From positions 1 to 63,529 of the forward strand of contig JAKSMQ010000007.1 in assembly GCA_024400565.1 (NCBI GenBank): a stretch of DNA of 63,529 bases, written 5' to 3'. Made by a program: the position numbers and the translations under genes. How positions within the stretch are numbered: the stretch's first letter is position 1; each line of letters opens with the position of its first letter. Positions 33,918 to 44,364 of this stretch are shown here, in pieces. Under the pieces are notes generated by a model. The model was not told the origin of the DNA, ran no database searches, and saw only the letters and a program-made list of their open reading frames with translations. Source of the stretch: Bacteroidales bacterium (GTDB lineage: Bacteria > Bacteroidota > Bacteroidia > Bacteroidales > P3).

Positions 33918-33983
33918 CGACGCTATGTGGACGCTAAGTGGACTTTATGTGGAGGCTATATGGACTCTATATGCACGCTAGAC
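33918..33983. repeat. six degenerate 11-bp repeats (GGACGCTATGT type)
   Basis: Phased 11-mers: CGACGCTATGT, GGACGCTAAGT, GGACTTTATGT, GGAGGCTATAT, GGACTCTATAT, GCACGCTAGAC. The unit is clearly related to the GTGGACGCTAG unit at 28221-28264, 5.7 kb away. Confidence 0.8.
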
Positions 33984-34078
33984 GCTCTCAACACGCTTAC
34001 GATCCGTAATTGAATTTTGGGGAATATCAAAGACCAGTTTTAATACAATATTAAAGTCCGATTTGCGTTATTAAAAAT

Positions 34079-35977
34079 ATGAAAGAGATGTCTCCCATAG
34101 CCCATCTGCAACGTCAGGTTGAACTGATAAGGAAGGAGTTTGAATATGAACGAACTGCCTATGAGCAATCCTTGCAGGGCAACCTTAGCGGCAGACTGCA
34201 GGAAAGCAATTGCCGCTATCCTGTGGCTTTGCATGGTTCGGAGTATAACGCTCTCAACCAACTCGTTGTTACGGTATCCTTCGAACTCTCCCCCGATGAG
34301 ACAGACCTTGATTTTGAGCCGGGACGACCTGCCGAGTTCTTTTATCTTGAGGGCGAGAACTCAAAGCATCCCATTCAGCATCAATGTTATGTAGAAAAGA
34401 TAAGCGAAGGCGTTATGCAGGTGGCTGTTCCCAACAAGCAGGCCATGCAGAGTATCCGCTCTCTTGCCTCCAACCATCTGCTAGGCATTCAACTGTGTAT
34501 CGACAGCACATCCTTCCGCGTGATGGAAGAGGCTCTTCATCAGGCTATTCGGAGCGAAAATGAGAAGTTTGTTCATCTGAGAGACACTCTAATCGGGTCT
34601 ATACAACCATCGTTCCGTTCGCTCCCCCGACTGTCATTCCCCTGGCTGAACCCCAGCCAGAACGACGCCATACAAAAGGTGGTAGAAGCCATGGAGGTAG
34701 CCATCGTACACGGCCCTCCCGGAACAGGAAAGACTACAACCCTGGTTGAGGCCATCATCGAGACGCTACAGAGAGAGACTCAAGTACTTGTATGTGCGCC
34801 CAGTAACGCGGCCGTGGATTGGATTAGCGAACAGCTTATGCGAAGGGGAATACACGTGTTGAGAGTCGGAAATCCTTTGAGAATGAGCGACGAGATGCTC
34901 GATTGCAGCTACGAACGACGTTATGCCGACCACCCCGACTATAGCGAGCTCTGGAGCATCCGAAAGGCTCTTAGGGAGCGTGGAAAAAGCAATGACGACA
35001 GCCGTATCCACAAAATGCGCCAGCGTGCAACCGAACTGGAAATCAAGATTAACGCCGACCTTTTCGAGCAGGCCCGTGTGGTAAGCTGCACTCTTATCGG
35101 AAGCGCCTACCATGTGCTTGAGCATCGGCATTTCTCTACCCTCTTCATAGACGAGGCTGCCCAGGCGTTAGAGCCGGCATGCTGGAGCGCTATTCTCAAG
35201 GCAGACCGAGTGGTTTTGAGTGGAGACCATCAGCAACTCCCGCCTACCATCAAATGTCCCGAGGCGGCAAGAGGCGGCCTGGAAAGAACTTTGATGCAAC
35301 AGATTGTACAACGCAAACCCCAATGTGTCAATCTTTTGACGGTACAATACAGAATGCATCGCGACATTATGGGATTCTCATCCAGATGGTTCTATGGAGG
35401 GGCTCTCAAGGCTGCTCCTGAGGTAGCTGAACGACAGATTTCTCCCCTCGATACTCCCCTGATGTGGATTGACACGTCGGCCTGCCAGTTTGGAGAAAAA
35501 GAGAGCCAACGTACTTCGAGTAAACTGAACGCGTCGGAGGCTAAACTGCTGATTCACACCCTGCGCGACTATGTAGATATGATTGGTCTTGAACGTCTGC
35601 AGAACGAGAGGGTTGATTTTGGAATCATTTCTCCCTATAAAGCTCAGGTACGTCTGTTAAGGAAGTTGCTGAAGATGCAGAAATTCTATCGGGGTCTGCG
35701 CCGGCAAGTGAGCGTGAATAGCGTGGATGGCTTTCAGGGCCAGGAACGCGACGTGATCATTATCAGCATGGTACGCGACAACGACAAGGGTACAATTGGA
35801 TTCTTGCGCGACCTGAGGAGAATGAATGTAGCGCTTACACGTGCCCGCATGAAACTAATCGTATTAGGGAATGCCGAGACGCTCAGTAAACATCGCTTTT
35901 ACAACGAGTTGATAGAATACTTCAAGGAACACGGAGATTTTGTAGAGGCTGCGATAGACGAGACCAAACAACCATAA
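34079..35977 (+). CDS. superfamily 1 helicase, UPF1/IGHMBP2 type
   Basis: 632 residues. All SF1B motifs can be seen: [15 protein letters not shown], Ia region [83 protein letters not shown]. The N-terminal 200 residues form the 1B-like beta domain. It is likely a cytoplasmic 5'-3' DNA or RNA helicase. It ends 13 bp before the PurL-like gene, so they form an operon of unclear logic. Confidence 0.92.
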   Translation: MKEMSPIAHLQRQVELIRKEFEYERTAYEQSLQGNLSGRLQESNCRYPVALHGSEYNALNQLVVTVSFELSPDETDLDFEPGRPAEFFYLEGENSKHPIQHQCYVEKISEGVMQVAVPNKQAMQSIRSLASNHLLGIQLCIDSTSFRVMEEALHQAIRSENEKFVHLRDTLIGSIQPSFRSLPRLSFPWLNPSQNDAIQKVVEAMEVAIVHGPPGTGKTTTLVEAIIETLQRETQVLVCAPSNAAVDWISEQLMRRGIHVLRVGNPLRMSDEMLDCSYERRYADHPDYSELWSIRKALRERGKSNDDSRIHKMRQRATELEIKINADLFEQARVVSCTLIGSAYHVLEHRHFSTLFIDEAAQALEPACWSAILKADRVVLSGDHQQLPPTIKCPEAARGGLERTLMQQIVQRKPQCVNLLTVQYRMHRDIMGFSSRWFYGGALKAAPEVAERQISPLDTPLMWIDTSACQFGEKESQRTSSKLNASEAKLLIHTLRDYVDMIGLERLQNERVDFGIISPYKAQVRLLRKLLKMQKFYRGLRRQVSVNSVDGFQGQERDVIIISMVRDNDKGTIGFLRDLRRMNVALTRARMKLIVLGNAETLSKHRFYNELIEYFKEHGDFVEAAIDETKQP

Positions 35978-35990
35978 AAAAGATATACGC

Positions 35991-36800
35991 ATGGAAGAGG
36001 CTATTTCGGAAGAGGTACTAGAAACGATGGGCATTAGCCGTCCTGTTTATGAAGAGCTTACAGGCGTAGTAGGTCATTTGCCTACCATTGACGAAGTAAG
36101 TACGCTATTGGCTATGTGGGAGAGTAATGGTCGGCAGCAAGGCCTTCTGAGCTGGCTGAAAGGACAATTCCACGCAGCCGTAAAGAACGAATACCTCTAC
36201 AATGGTGAGGGTGAGACACATAAAAACATACGGGAGCCCAAGGTTAAAGACTGTCTTTATATTGCCCATCAGCTGTTTCCGCCCAGCAAGGACAAACTTC
36301 AATCCGACCCGAATACCACGTTTACAGAAACGGGCCTGGGTATCTATATGGTAGGAAACGTCAGCACGGAATTTATTGACTCGGAATACGGACGGAAATG
36401 CCTCCATATTGTAGACCAGCCAATATCTATGGGTTCTGTCGAATCTGATAACGAATACACTAGAATGATTCTCGATGCGCTAAAAGAGAATGGTATTCTA
36501 AAGACTGTTGATGCAATCGAAAGGGGGGGCATTTTCAACTCGCTTCTCAAAGCATCCAGCCCTATGGGATTAGGATTCGACATATTGACTTGCAGAGAGA
36601 TACGGCTCGATGCATTTCTCTTTGGAGAAGAGTCCGGGCGTTTCCTGGTATCTTTGGAGGAGAAGAACGACGACTTCTTTCTGTTGAAACTTGACGAGGC
36701 CGGTATCAATTGTTGCTTCTTGGGTCGCTCTACAAAAGGACGTGTGCTTGTAGACGGCATGGACTATGGCCCTTATTCGGACTTTGGTGTTCAAATATAG
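35991..36800 (+). CDS. shrunken PurL/AIR-synthase-related protein
   Basis: 269 residues. The ends look like FGAM synthetase (PurL). Residues 15-50 resemble its linker helix (VYEELTGVVGHLPTIDEVS then MWESNGRQQG, where PurL has MWSEHCSYK). Residues 160-269 resemble an AIRS C-terminal domain (IERGGIFNSLLKASSPMGLG, LDAFLFGEESGRFLVSLEE, CCFLGRSTKGRVLVDG). The catalytic His and the N-terminal ATP-binding half are missing, so normal FGAM synthesis is not possible. It is probably a repurposed ligand-binding or regulatory protein. The PurL link is my reading of motifs, not a search. Confidence 0.6.
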   Translation: MEEAISEEVLETMGISRPVYEELTGVVGHLPTIDEVSTLLAMWESNGRQQGLLSWLKGQFHAAVKNEYLYNGEGETHKNIREPKVKDCLYIAHQLFPPSKDKLQSDPNTTFTETGLGIYMVGNVSTEFIDSEYGRKCLHIVDQPISMGSVESDNEYTRMILDALKENGILKTVDAIERGGIFNSLLKASSPMGLGFDILTCREIRLDAFLFGEESGRFLVSLEEKNDDFFLLKLDEAGINCCFLGRSTKGRVLVDGMDYGPYSDFGVQI

Positions 36801-36806
36801 ACAGAG

Positions 36807-38267
36807 CTATTTCTTCCAGAATCGGGGAGAAAGGACTACCAAAAGAGTCAGACACTCGAGTCGACCAAGAATCATCAAGACGGAGGCGACCAGTTTGGCT
36901 GAGAACGTGAAATTTTCATAGCAACCAAATCCTCCGCTGGCGCCTAAACCTGGGCCATAGCCGGTAATACAGGCAATACAAGCGCCCATGGCCTCGGTCG
37001 AATTGATGCCACAAATCATCAACAAAAGAACGCCTATGATAATCACGAAAAGAAATACAAAGAAGATAACCATTACGTTGTTGATCATTCTTCGGGATAC
37101 AGGGCTTCCATTCAGGCGAACGGGATTGACAGCATGAGGATGAAGTCTGTTATTAAGGATATTTCTTACGTTTCGGAAGAGTATTAATACTCGCATTACC
37201 TTGAGTCCGCCAGATGTTGAACCAGCCATAGCGCCACAAAGAGAGAGTATGACAAAGAAGAAAAGAATAGGCGTCCACCACAACGAGGTATCGCCAATAA
37301 GAGAACCTGAGGTTGTTATTACGCTAATAGTCTGAACAGAACCACAACGTAAGGCATCAGCCCAGGAATAACCCATCCGCCAAACCATCGCCATAGAGAC
37401 CAATAATGATGCAACTATTGTTAACCCAATATAAAAAGAGAACTGGTCAAGTTTATGACGGACCTGACGGGGTTTGAAGGTCATTAACGAATAAATGATA
37501 GTAAAATTAATACCGCTACAGAACATTGTACCCGCAAGAATGTATTGTTGGGTATGAGTAATCGACTGAAGACTGTCGTTATAGATAGAAAAACCTCCCG
37601 AGGAGATATTGGTAAAGACAAGATTTACCGCATCCCAGATATGCATTCCCGTCGCTCGCAAGGCTATGATAAAAGACAAAGTAAGTCCGATATATACGGT
37701 TAAGGTATGACGGATAGTCGTACTCACTTTTATCTGCTGTCCACCCGTATTATCTGCCCCTGACGCCTCGGCTGTATAGAGACTATACTTATTGATTCCC
37801 AACGAAGGAACGATAGCTAATACCATGAGAACAATACCAAATCCTCCAAACCATTGGGAAATACTCCTCCACAACAGAACTGAAGATGGGAGATGTTCTA
37901 CATCGGAGAAGATAGTGGCGCCTGTAGAAGCAATACCTGAGGTTGATTCAAAAAAAGCATCATCAAACCCTCTCAAACAACCTGTTGTAAGAAATGGCAG
38001 AATACCAAATAAAGGCAAGGAGAACCAGATGAGAGCTACAATCAGATAGGGTATTCGCCTGTCAATACGTTCGCCCCTATTCTTAGGAAACGAGACAAGA
38101 ATTAGAACACCTATTAATGCGGTTATTAATCCAGAATAGAGAATTGGTTTCCATGTACCATCATTAAAATGTAACGAGGGTATCAAACACAACAACATCA
38201 TAGCCCCCTCTCCGATAAGAGGAGCCCCCAATGGGCGAAAGAGTGCTTGGATATTGTTTGTTTTCAT
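36807..38267 (-). CDS. trkH: Trk/Ktr-type potassium uptake channel subunit (TrkH paralogue 1)
   Basis: 486 residues, membrane protein with the four pore-loop repeats of the TrkH/KtrB superfamily: STSGIASTGATIFSDVEHLP, FTNISSGGFSIYND, SVQTISVITTSGSLIGD and CITGYGPGLGASG. It moves K+ across the inner membrane with TrkA as cytosolic gate. It is the last gene of the operon UpxY-type factor, trkA, trkH, trkH, and starts 14 bp after the other trkH. It is a diverged, not recent, duplicate. Confidence 0.93.
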   Translation of the reverse strand: MKTNNIQALFRPLGAPLIGEGAMMLLCLIPSLHFNDGTWKPILYSGLITALIGVLILVSFPKNRGERIDRRIPYLIVALIWFSLPLFGILPFLTTGCLRGFDDAFFESTSGIASTGATIFSDVEHLPSSVLLWRSISQWFGGFGIVLMVLAIVPSLGINKYSLYTAEASGADNTGGQQIKVSTTIRHTLTVYIGLTLSFIIALRATGMHIWDAVNLVFTNISSGGFSIYNDSLQSITHTQQYILAGTMFCSGINFTIIYSLMTFKPRQVRHKLDQFSFYIGLTIVASLLVSMAMVWRMGYSWADALRCGSVQTISVITTSGSLIGDTSLWWTPILFFFVILSLCGAMAGSTSGGLKVMRVLILFRNVRNILNNRLHPHAVNPVRLNGSPVSRRMINNVMVIFFVFLFVIIIGVLLLMICGINSTEAMGACIACITGYGPGLGASGGFGCYENFTFSAKLVASVLMILGRLECLTLLVVLSPRFWKK

Positions 38268-38281
38268 TTCTTAACTATAGG

Positions 38282-39793
38282 TTAGCTTCGCCAATAAGCA
38301 GGTGAGAATAGAGCAATAATGGCAAATATTTCAATACGTCCGACCAACATTAGAACAATAAGCGTCCATTTGGCAAGAGGAACAAGGGTTACATAGTCGA
38401 AATTTGCTCCAAGTACATCAATTAGAGGAGAGGGACCAAGATTGGCAATATTAGCAGCCGACACGCAAACTGCTGTAGGAATATCCAAGCCACAAATAGT
38501 AAGAACAAATCCTCCTCCAACAATGAACATCACATACATAAACACGAAACCAAAAATCTTATTAATGTAATCGTCAGAGATTCTAGTATCGTCGATAGTA
38601 ACGCTAAAAACGGCATGAGGATGAAGCATTCGTGTAAAGTAGTTTCTTACATACTTAACTAATATCATCACTCGCTTTATCTTGAGAGCCCCTCCTGTGC
38701 TACCTGCCGAGGCTCCAATAATAATAAGGACAAATGTAATTGCTGAAGCAATTCGTGGCCAATTATTGGGAGAAGGTATGCTGAGTCCACATGTCGAGAT
38801 TGTTGAAGCCACATGGAAGAATGCATAATTTATTGACGCAAGCAGACCATTCTCTTGAACATAAAATGCGACAGAAAGACTTACTACCGCAATAAAAAAG
38901 ACAACAAGGTATACTCTAAATTCTTCGTTGTGCCACATTTCCTTCGGTTTACCTGCAACCAGGCGATAAATTATCGCAATATTCACGCCCGAAAGAAACA
39001 TAAATAAAGTCAGACATACCAAAGCAGATTGTGGAAACGAGGATACTCCGTTGTCGTGTACCATGAACCCTCCAGTTGATACGGTAGCAAGAGTTGTACA
39101 TACAGAATCAAAGAAATCTATTCCACTCATCATTAATAGCCCCCACAACAACAATGTCATTCCCACATAAATCATCCACATTAATTGGACGCTTGTAGAA
39201 ATTCGTGGATGGAGTTTACGTTGAACGGTACCAGAAAACTCGGCATCATATAGTTGCGTAGAGCCTACACTTAGTTTGCGGAAAAGGGCAATCAAAAAGA
39301 GTATCAATCCTAATCCTCCAATCCATTGAGTCATTCCTCGCCATAGAAGTAGACCTTTAGGAACTCTTTCAAGATCAGATAAGACAGAAGAACCCGTGGT
39401 AGTAAAGCCTGAAAAACTTTCAAAGCAGGCATCTGTAAAAGTTGAAAGAGAGCCAGTAAAAAGAAATGGCAAAGCCCCCATTAAGGGAACGAAAATCCAA
39501 ACCACAGATGTTATCCAGAAACTCTCCTTCTCATGAAGTTCATAGTTACAATTACGGCCGATAAAATTCCTCATCAATAGTCCGACCATCAAGATTAACA
39601 GAGCGGAGATAGTCAAATCGTATTGTGAACCATCCTGATAAAGGATAGATACCAAAATAGGAAATGCCATCGACAACCCCATAATAATGAGCATCAGTCC
39701 TAGCAAACGGGCAACAAGCCGAAAGTTGAACCTTCGAATATGACGCAGATTATTCTCTACGAAACGAATGTTTATGTTATTAACTGTTGCCAA
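38282..39793 (-). CDS. trkH: Trk-type potassium uptake channel subunit (TrkH paralogue 2)
   Basis: 503 residues, same family as its neighbour. The pore-loop segments are FSGFTTTGSSVLSDLERVP, LATVSTGGFMVHDN, VASTISTCGLSIPS and ANIANLGPSPL. It begins 17 bp after trkA. Two TrkH subunits with a single TrkA suggest either two channels sharing one gate protein or different ion affinities. Confidence 0.93.
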   Translation of the reverse strand: MATVNNINIRFVENNLRHIRRFNFRLVARLLGLMLIIMGLSMAFPILVSILYQDGSQYDLTISALLILMVGLLMRNFIGRNCNYELHEKESFWITSVVWIFVPLMGALPFLFTGSLSTFTDACFESFSGFTTTGSSVLSDLERVPKGLLLWRGMTQWIGGLGLILFLIALFRKLSVGSTQLYDAEFSGTVQRKLHPRISTSVQLMWMIYVGMTLLLWGLLMMSGIDFFDSVCTTLATVSTGGFMVHDNGVSSFPQSALVCLTLFMFLSGVNIAIIYRLVAGKPKEMWHNEEFRVYLVVFFIAVVSLSVAFYVQENGLLASINYAFFHVASTISTCGLSIPSPNNWPRIASAITFVLIIIGASAGSTGGALKIKRVMILVKYVRNYFTRMLHPHAVFSVTIDDTRISDDYINKIFGFVFMYVMFIVGGGFVLTICGLDIPTAVCVSAANIANLGPSPLIDVLGANFDYVTLVPLAKWTLIVLMLVGRIEIFAIIALFSPAYWRS

Positions 39794-39810
39794 TATTAAT
39801 TGCCGATATC

Positions 39811-41151
39811 CTAGTGAAACAATTTAGCCACCTGACTCATTACCTTAGGCATTGTAAAAACAACAACTTTATCCATCTCCTGAAGTTGTGTATCGCGAGT
39901 GGGAAGAAGCGTTTCTCTTCCACGGATAATTCCTCCTATTGTAGCGCCCATCGGGATGTTAAGTTCGCGGATAGGTTTACGGGTAGCTGGCGAATGACTG
40001 GAAACTATAAATTCTATAAGCTCGGCATTTGTTCCACTCAACCACTTACTACTTACTGCACTACCTTTGACAATAAATCGAACAATGTAAGATGCCGTAA
40101 TAAGTTTCTTATTGATAATTGTATCGATTCCTATATCTTGAGAGATATTAATAAAGCCGGTATTTTCAACCAGAGCAATAGTACGTTTTACTCCATAACG
40201 GCGAGCATGCAGACAAGATAACACATTCGTCTCGGAGGAATCTGTAACAGAAATAAATGCATCGCAATCTGATAATCCCTCTTCCTCGAGGAATTCTATA
40301 TCTGTCACATCACCATGAAGTATTAACCCTTTCTTGACAATAGAACTCAACTCCTCACATCGACTACGATCCGAGTCTATCAGTTTGACGTTCATGCGGT
40401 CTTCAAGAGTCGTTGCAGCATAACGTCCTATTCGACTTCCTCCCGCAATCATAACGTTATGGATATTGACATCGGTCTTTCCAACCAGTTTCTTTACAGA
40501 CTCCATCTGATTGGGTTTGCTGATGATATAGGTAAGATCTCCCTCCTTAAATACAAAATCAGCATGAGGTATGATGGTTTGAGAGTTTCGGAGTACAGCT
40601 ACAATGCGTACTTGAAGGGATGCGTATATCTGAAGTAATTCACGCACGCTTCGACCTACTATAGGAGACCCTTCTTCCAAACGGATAAGACACATGGTCA
40701 ACAATCCTCCAGAGAAATCGAAGAACTCTGTTGCCATACTATTATTCAACAAATTGGTTATCTCTTTTGCAGCAATACGTTCGGGACATACCAATTCGTC
40801 TACTCCAAGATCGCGAAACATCTCGCGATTCTTGCTTGTAAGGAGTTCTGCATTACTGATTCGAGCGACGGTCTTCTTGGCCTTCAACCTTTTTGCAACC
40901 ATGCAAGTTATCAGATTGATACTTTCATCGTGAAGAACCGAAAGAAACAGATCACAATCTTTAACATCTGCCTTCTCCAGAACCTCGGGCGAAGTAGAAT
41001 TACCCGTAATAGTAAGAAGGTCGGTATTCTGTTTTAGTCGATCCAACAATTCGGAATGAGGATCAACAACAGTTATATTATAATCAAGATTGGTAAGCGA
41101 TTGGGCTAAATAAAATCCCACTTCTCCGTCACCCGCAATAATAATATTCAT
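39811..41151 (-). CDS. trkA: Trk system potassium uptake regulatory protein
   Basis: 446 residues with two RCK (Rossmann NAD-binding) halves. They start MNIIIAGDGEVGFYLAQSL and, near residue 232, NVMIAGGSRIGRYAATTLE; each is followed by a TrkA-C domain (for example FFDFSGGLLTMCLIRLEEGS). It binds nucleotide (NAD(H)/ATP) and gates the TrkH channels encoded directly downstream. Confidence 0.96.
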   Translation of the reverse strand: MNIIIAGDGEVGFYLAQSLTNLDYNITVVDPHSELLDRLKQNTDLLTITGNSTSPEVLEKADVKDCDLFLSVLHDESINLITCMVAKRLKAKKTVARISNAELLTSKNREMFRDLGVDELVCPERIAAKEITNLLNNSMATEFFDFSGGLLTMCLIRLEEGSPIVGRSVRELLQIYASLQVRIVAVLRNSQTIIPHADFVFKEGDLTYIISKPNQMESVKKLVGKTDVNIHNVMIAGGSRIGRYAATTLEDRMNVKLIDSDRSRCEELSSIVKKGLILHGDVTDIEFLEEEGLSDCDAFISVTDSSETNVLSCLHARRYGVKRTIALVENTGFINISQDIGIDTIINKKLITASYIVRFIVKGSAVSSKWLSGTNAELIEFIVSSHSPATRKPIRELNIPMGATIGGIIRGRETLLPTRDTQLQEMDKVVVFTMPKVMSQVAKLFH

Positions 41152-41181
41152 ACTTTATTTCTCTCTTCAATTCAACAGATT

Positions 41182-41751
41182 CTATTTCTTATTCCAAATA
41201 CCTTTAGGCTTGGAGTCTTCCTCTTCCACGAATTGCAACATATCTACAGGTACATTAACCGATACAGCAGCACTCAAAGCCTCTACCTTCACAACAAACT
41301 CGCCATTTTTTACATCTCCTACAATTATTCCTTCTTTGCCTTTTAGCGGTCCGTCCAACACTTTTGCCTTTACGCCTTTGCGCAATTGCGCAAGATCGTG
41401 TACTACAAGATCCATCTCTTCCTTCAAGATAATACGGAGCGTTTCTATCTCCTTGTCTGGAGTAAAGGCTATAGTTCTTGTAGGACCGAAGGTCACCATA
41501 CAAACCACCCCATTAACATTTCGGGTTGCGACCACTTGATTAGACACGATTTTGACAAATATATAGGACGGGAACAAGGGGACCTCAACCCATTTTGAAC
41601 GGTCACTCCATTTATGGAGTCTCCGTTGCAGGGGAAGATAGTTCTCTATACCCATCTTGGAGAAAGCCTCAGCAACTTTCTTCTCTGCTCGAGGATTGGT
41701 ATAAAGAGCAACCCATCTTGGTTCTGTCCAATGTTGTATATTATCTGCCAT
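41182..41751 (-). CDS. UpxY-type NusG paralogue (transcription antiterminator)
   Basis: 189 residues. The NGN domain (about 12-110) carries PRWVALYTNPRAEKKVAEAF and WVEVPLFPSYIFV; a KOW region (about 124-150) carries GPLKGKEGIIVGDVKNGEF. UpxY-like proteins usually lead capsule operons in Bacteroidales, where they let RNA polymerase read through. Here it is first in a potassium-uptake operon, 30 bp before trkA, so it may promote transcription of trkA-trkH-trkH or act on distant genes. No capsule genes are in the window. Confidence 0.88.
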   Translation of the reverse strand: MADNIQHWTEPRWVALYTNPRAEKKVAEAFSKMGIENYLPLQRRLHKWSDRSKWVEVPLFPSYIFVKIVSNQVVATRNVNGVVCMVTFGPTRTIAFTPDKEIETLRIILKEEMDLVVHDLAQLRKGVKAKVLDGPLKGKEGIIVGDVKNGEFVVKVEALSAAVSVNVPVDMLQFVEEEDSKPKGIWNKK

Positions 41752-41850
41752 TCTGTGGTAATATTAATTATCTAAAAGAAAAAATGACATTTATTAATGT
41801 ATCTATAGTATTATTTTCTTTTTTCTTAGAAGAATAACTATTGACATAAC

Positions 41851-41876
41851 AAGCGGCCGCAGAAACTGCAACCGCT
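41851..41876 (-). terminator. hairpin after the PepSY-like gene
   Basis: Imperfect stem of 10-12 bp on the minus strand (AGCGGTTGCAG with CTGCGGCCGCT, G-U pairs in the middle), 28 bp after the stop at 41905. Only TTGTTATG follows. Confidence 0.5.
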
Positions 41877-41904
41877 CTATACTTGCCGACTTTCCTAGGG
41901 TCAA

Positions 41905-42960
41905 TTATTGGATGTCGCGAGGATCGAGGGGAGAAGCCAAAAGTCCGGTAAAGTTGTTGTTGTTGTCGAACTCCATACGGGTAAATTTCTTTGCTCCACC
42001 CTTCAGTTTCTGGCTTACTACGACATAGGTATAACCCTTGGGCTTCTTGCCGTCTGATCCACGATATTTGGAATCAAACTCGTAGGTAACCATTTTCTCA
42101 ATCTTATATTTCTCGCCTTTGAATTTCTCATTAAGGTATTTCTTAATAGCGGTCTTATAGCGGTCTTCGGTAAGAACTTTTCCGGTCTTGATGAGAGTTT
42201 CGGTTTCTGCACTATAAACAGCCTCAAAGTCATTTTTCTGATTGTTACGATAGTAAGCTACAAACTCGTCACCACTACGTTCATACCAATCAGGACCTTC
42301 ACTAAGGCGGGAAGCAGGATAACGTTTATTGAAATTTGCCTTGATAGCATTACTGGGTTCAGGACGTTCCTCTTCAGGTACATCTTCTACACCCTTCTCA
42401 CGCTTTTTGCTGGCACGATGCGCACGGCTCTTATCATCAGCTTCCTCTTTTGTAACTGTAACGTCATCGGGATTTGAGTGTGCATAATAATCGCGTTTTA
42501 CAACCTCAGGATCAGGAGCGGTGCTCTTTTGAAGTTTTCCGCGGGTATCAAAGATAAGCTCGCAGTCGTTAGAGCCTACACCTTTCTTCACAATAACCAT
42601 ACGATAGTAGTTATCGCCGCTCATTTCCTCGATATACTCAGTACTTTTGATACGGTATCCGGGATAATTATTTACGAAATAAGTATTCATAAGCGTAGGA
42701 CACTCGTTCAATTGTGCTGGGAAGGAGCTATATTGCCACTCTCCTGATGCTGTGAAATAGCAGCGACCATGCTGACCATCGGTAACAAAGTCTGCTATAT
42801 ACTGGCCAGGAGCCTGGAACCAGGTCTTCACTTTGTAGGACTCATAAGTCTTCTCAAGGGTAAGAAGAACTGAACGAGGCACATCGGTCTCCTTAATCTT
42901 TGTCTGCGCATTGAGCAGGAAGGGAATCGATAGCAGGGCTACAAGAAGAAGTCTTTTCAT
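41905..42960 (-). CDS. exported PepSY-like protein
   Basis: 351 residues, signal peptide MKRLLLVALLSIPFLLNA-Q. It has repeated PepSY-like (PF11396-type) units: IKETDVPRSVLLTLEKTYES, then YKVKTWFQAPGQYIADF; and a second copy around IKANFNKRYPASRLSEG, WYERSGDEFVAYY. A charged linker (RAHRASKKREKGVEDVPEEE) joins the halves. Periplasmic; members often are small and of unknown function. A single-gene unit. Confidence 0.78.
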   Translation of the reverse strand: MKRLLLVALLSIPFLLNAQTKIKETDVPRSVLLTLEKTYESYKVKTWFQAPGQYIADFVTDGQHGRCYFTASGEWQYSSFPAQLNECPTLMNTYFVNNYPGYRIKSTEYIEEMSGDNYYRMVIVKKGVGSNDCELIFDTRGKLQKSTAPDPEVVKRDYYAHSNPDDVTVTKEEADDKSRAHRASKKREKGVEDVPEEERPEPSNAIKANFNKRYPASRLSEGPDWYERSGDEFVAYYRNNQKNDFEAVYSAETETLIKTGKVLTEDRYKTAIKKYLNEKFKGEKYKIEKMVTYEFDSKYRGSDGKKPKGYTYVVVSQKLKGGAKKFTRMEFDNNNNFTGLLASPLDPRDIQ

Positions 42961-43068
42961 TTCTCTATCAATTTTGATTCAACAATTGTTTGTTTCTCTA
43001 TTATTAGTGCCTGAATCGTAAATAAACTTGCAAAACGAAAAAGCACCTTTTATTGAACAGCCAGGATA

Positions 43069-44364
43069 TTAGTCTCTAAACAATACGTCCTTGCGATCGG
43101 GACTAGTACTAACAGCGCTGATGTGCACACCTGCCTGCTGCTCAACAACAGCAAGATAGTCTTTCATTTCCTGAGGTAGTTCCTCAAAGCTCTTGCAACC
43201 TGCGATGCTTTGTTTCCAGCCAGGGAATGTGCGGAACTGAGGATGAATTTCAAGGGTATTGTACTCAAATGGGAGTTCGTCGGTAATTTCGCCATCAATC
43301 TCGTATGCCGTACACATCTTAACCTCATCAAACTCGTTCATTACATCGGGTTTGGTAATTACGAGGTCGGTAACACCATCAAGCATACAAGCATAACGGA
43401 GAGCTGGCATATCAATCCAACCGCAACGGCGAGGACGGCCTGTTGTAGAGCCATACTCGTGACCTTTGTCGCACAGTTCCTTACCTGTCTCATCAAAAAG
43501 TTCGGTGGGGAAAGGACCTGCTCCAACGCGGGTACAATAAGCTTTGGCAATACCATAGATACGGCCTACTTTCGAGGGAGCGATTCCCAAACCAGAACAT
43601 ACACCTGCAGCTATACAGTTGGATGAGGTAACGAAAGGATAGGTTCCGAAGTCAACATCAAGCATAGCGGCCTGAGCTCCCTCAGCCAACACTTTCTTGC
43701 CTTCCTCCAGACAATGGTTGATGAAGTATTCGCTATTTATAAGTTTGAAGTTCTTGAGAGTCTCAAGAGCCTCCATCCAGCGAGTCTCGTATTCATCAAG
43801 GGTAAGACCATCAAGACGGAAATTAGTGAGGTCGAAATTAAGAGTGTGAGCGGTCTGAAGATGCTGGTTCTTGAGTATTTCATAACGCTCGCGGAAATCA
43901 GATGCCAAAATGTCACCAATACGAAGACCAGAACGAGCAATCTTATCGGTATAGGTAGGTCCGATACCTTTGAGGGTTGAACCGATCTTGCGATTACCCT
44001 TTGCCTGTTCATTTGCAGCATCTAACATACGATGACTGGGGAGAATAAGATGAGCCTTCTTGGAGATATAAAGGTTCTTTTCAGGCTGCGCGCCTTTTTC
44101 CTTAAGCTGTTCTATCTCCTGACGGAAGATGCAAGGTTCTACGATAACGCCATTACCAATCACATTAATCTTATCCTGGTGGAAGATTCCTGAAGGGATG
44201 ATATGAAGAACGTGCTTCATACCATTAAACTCAAGAGTGTGGCCTGCGTTAGGACCACCCTGGAAACGGGCGATAACATCGTATTTGGGAGTAAGAACGT
44301 CAACAATCTTTCCTTTGCCTTCGTCACCCCATTGCAAACCTAACAAAACATCTACTTTGGTCAT
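43069..44364 (-). CDS. purA: adenylosuccinate synthetase
   Basis: 431 residues, GTP-dependent first step from IMP to AMP. The N-terminal P-loop VLLGLQWGDEGKGKIVDVL, the IMP/Mg region NAGHTLEFNGMKHVLHIIPSG, GSTLKGIGPTYTDKI and TTGRPRRCGW are all present. Full length and intact. A stand-alone unit; I find no convincing promoter box. Confidence 0.97.
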   Translation of the reverse strand: MTKVDVLLGLQWGDEGKGKIVDVLTPKYDVIARFQGGPNAGHTLEFNGMKHVLHIIPSGIFHQDKINVIGNGVIVEPCIFRQEIEQLKEKGAQPEKNLYISKKAHLILPSHRMLDAANEQAKGNRKIGSTLKGIGPTYTDKIARSGLRIGDILASDFRERYEILKNQHLQTAHTLNFDLTNFRLDGLTLDEYETRWMEALETLKNFKLINSEYFINHCLEEGKKVLAEGAQAAMLDVDFGTYPFVTSSNCIAAGVCSGLGIAPSKVGRIYGIAKAYCTRVGAGPFPTELFDETGKELCDKGHEYGSTTGRPRRCGWIDMPALRYACMLDGVTDLVITKPDVMNEFDEVKMCTAYEIDGEITDELPFEYNTLEIHPQFRTFPGWKQSIAGCKSFEELPQEMKDYLAVVEQQAGVHISAVSTSPDRKDVLFRD

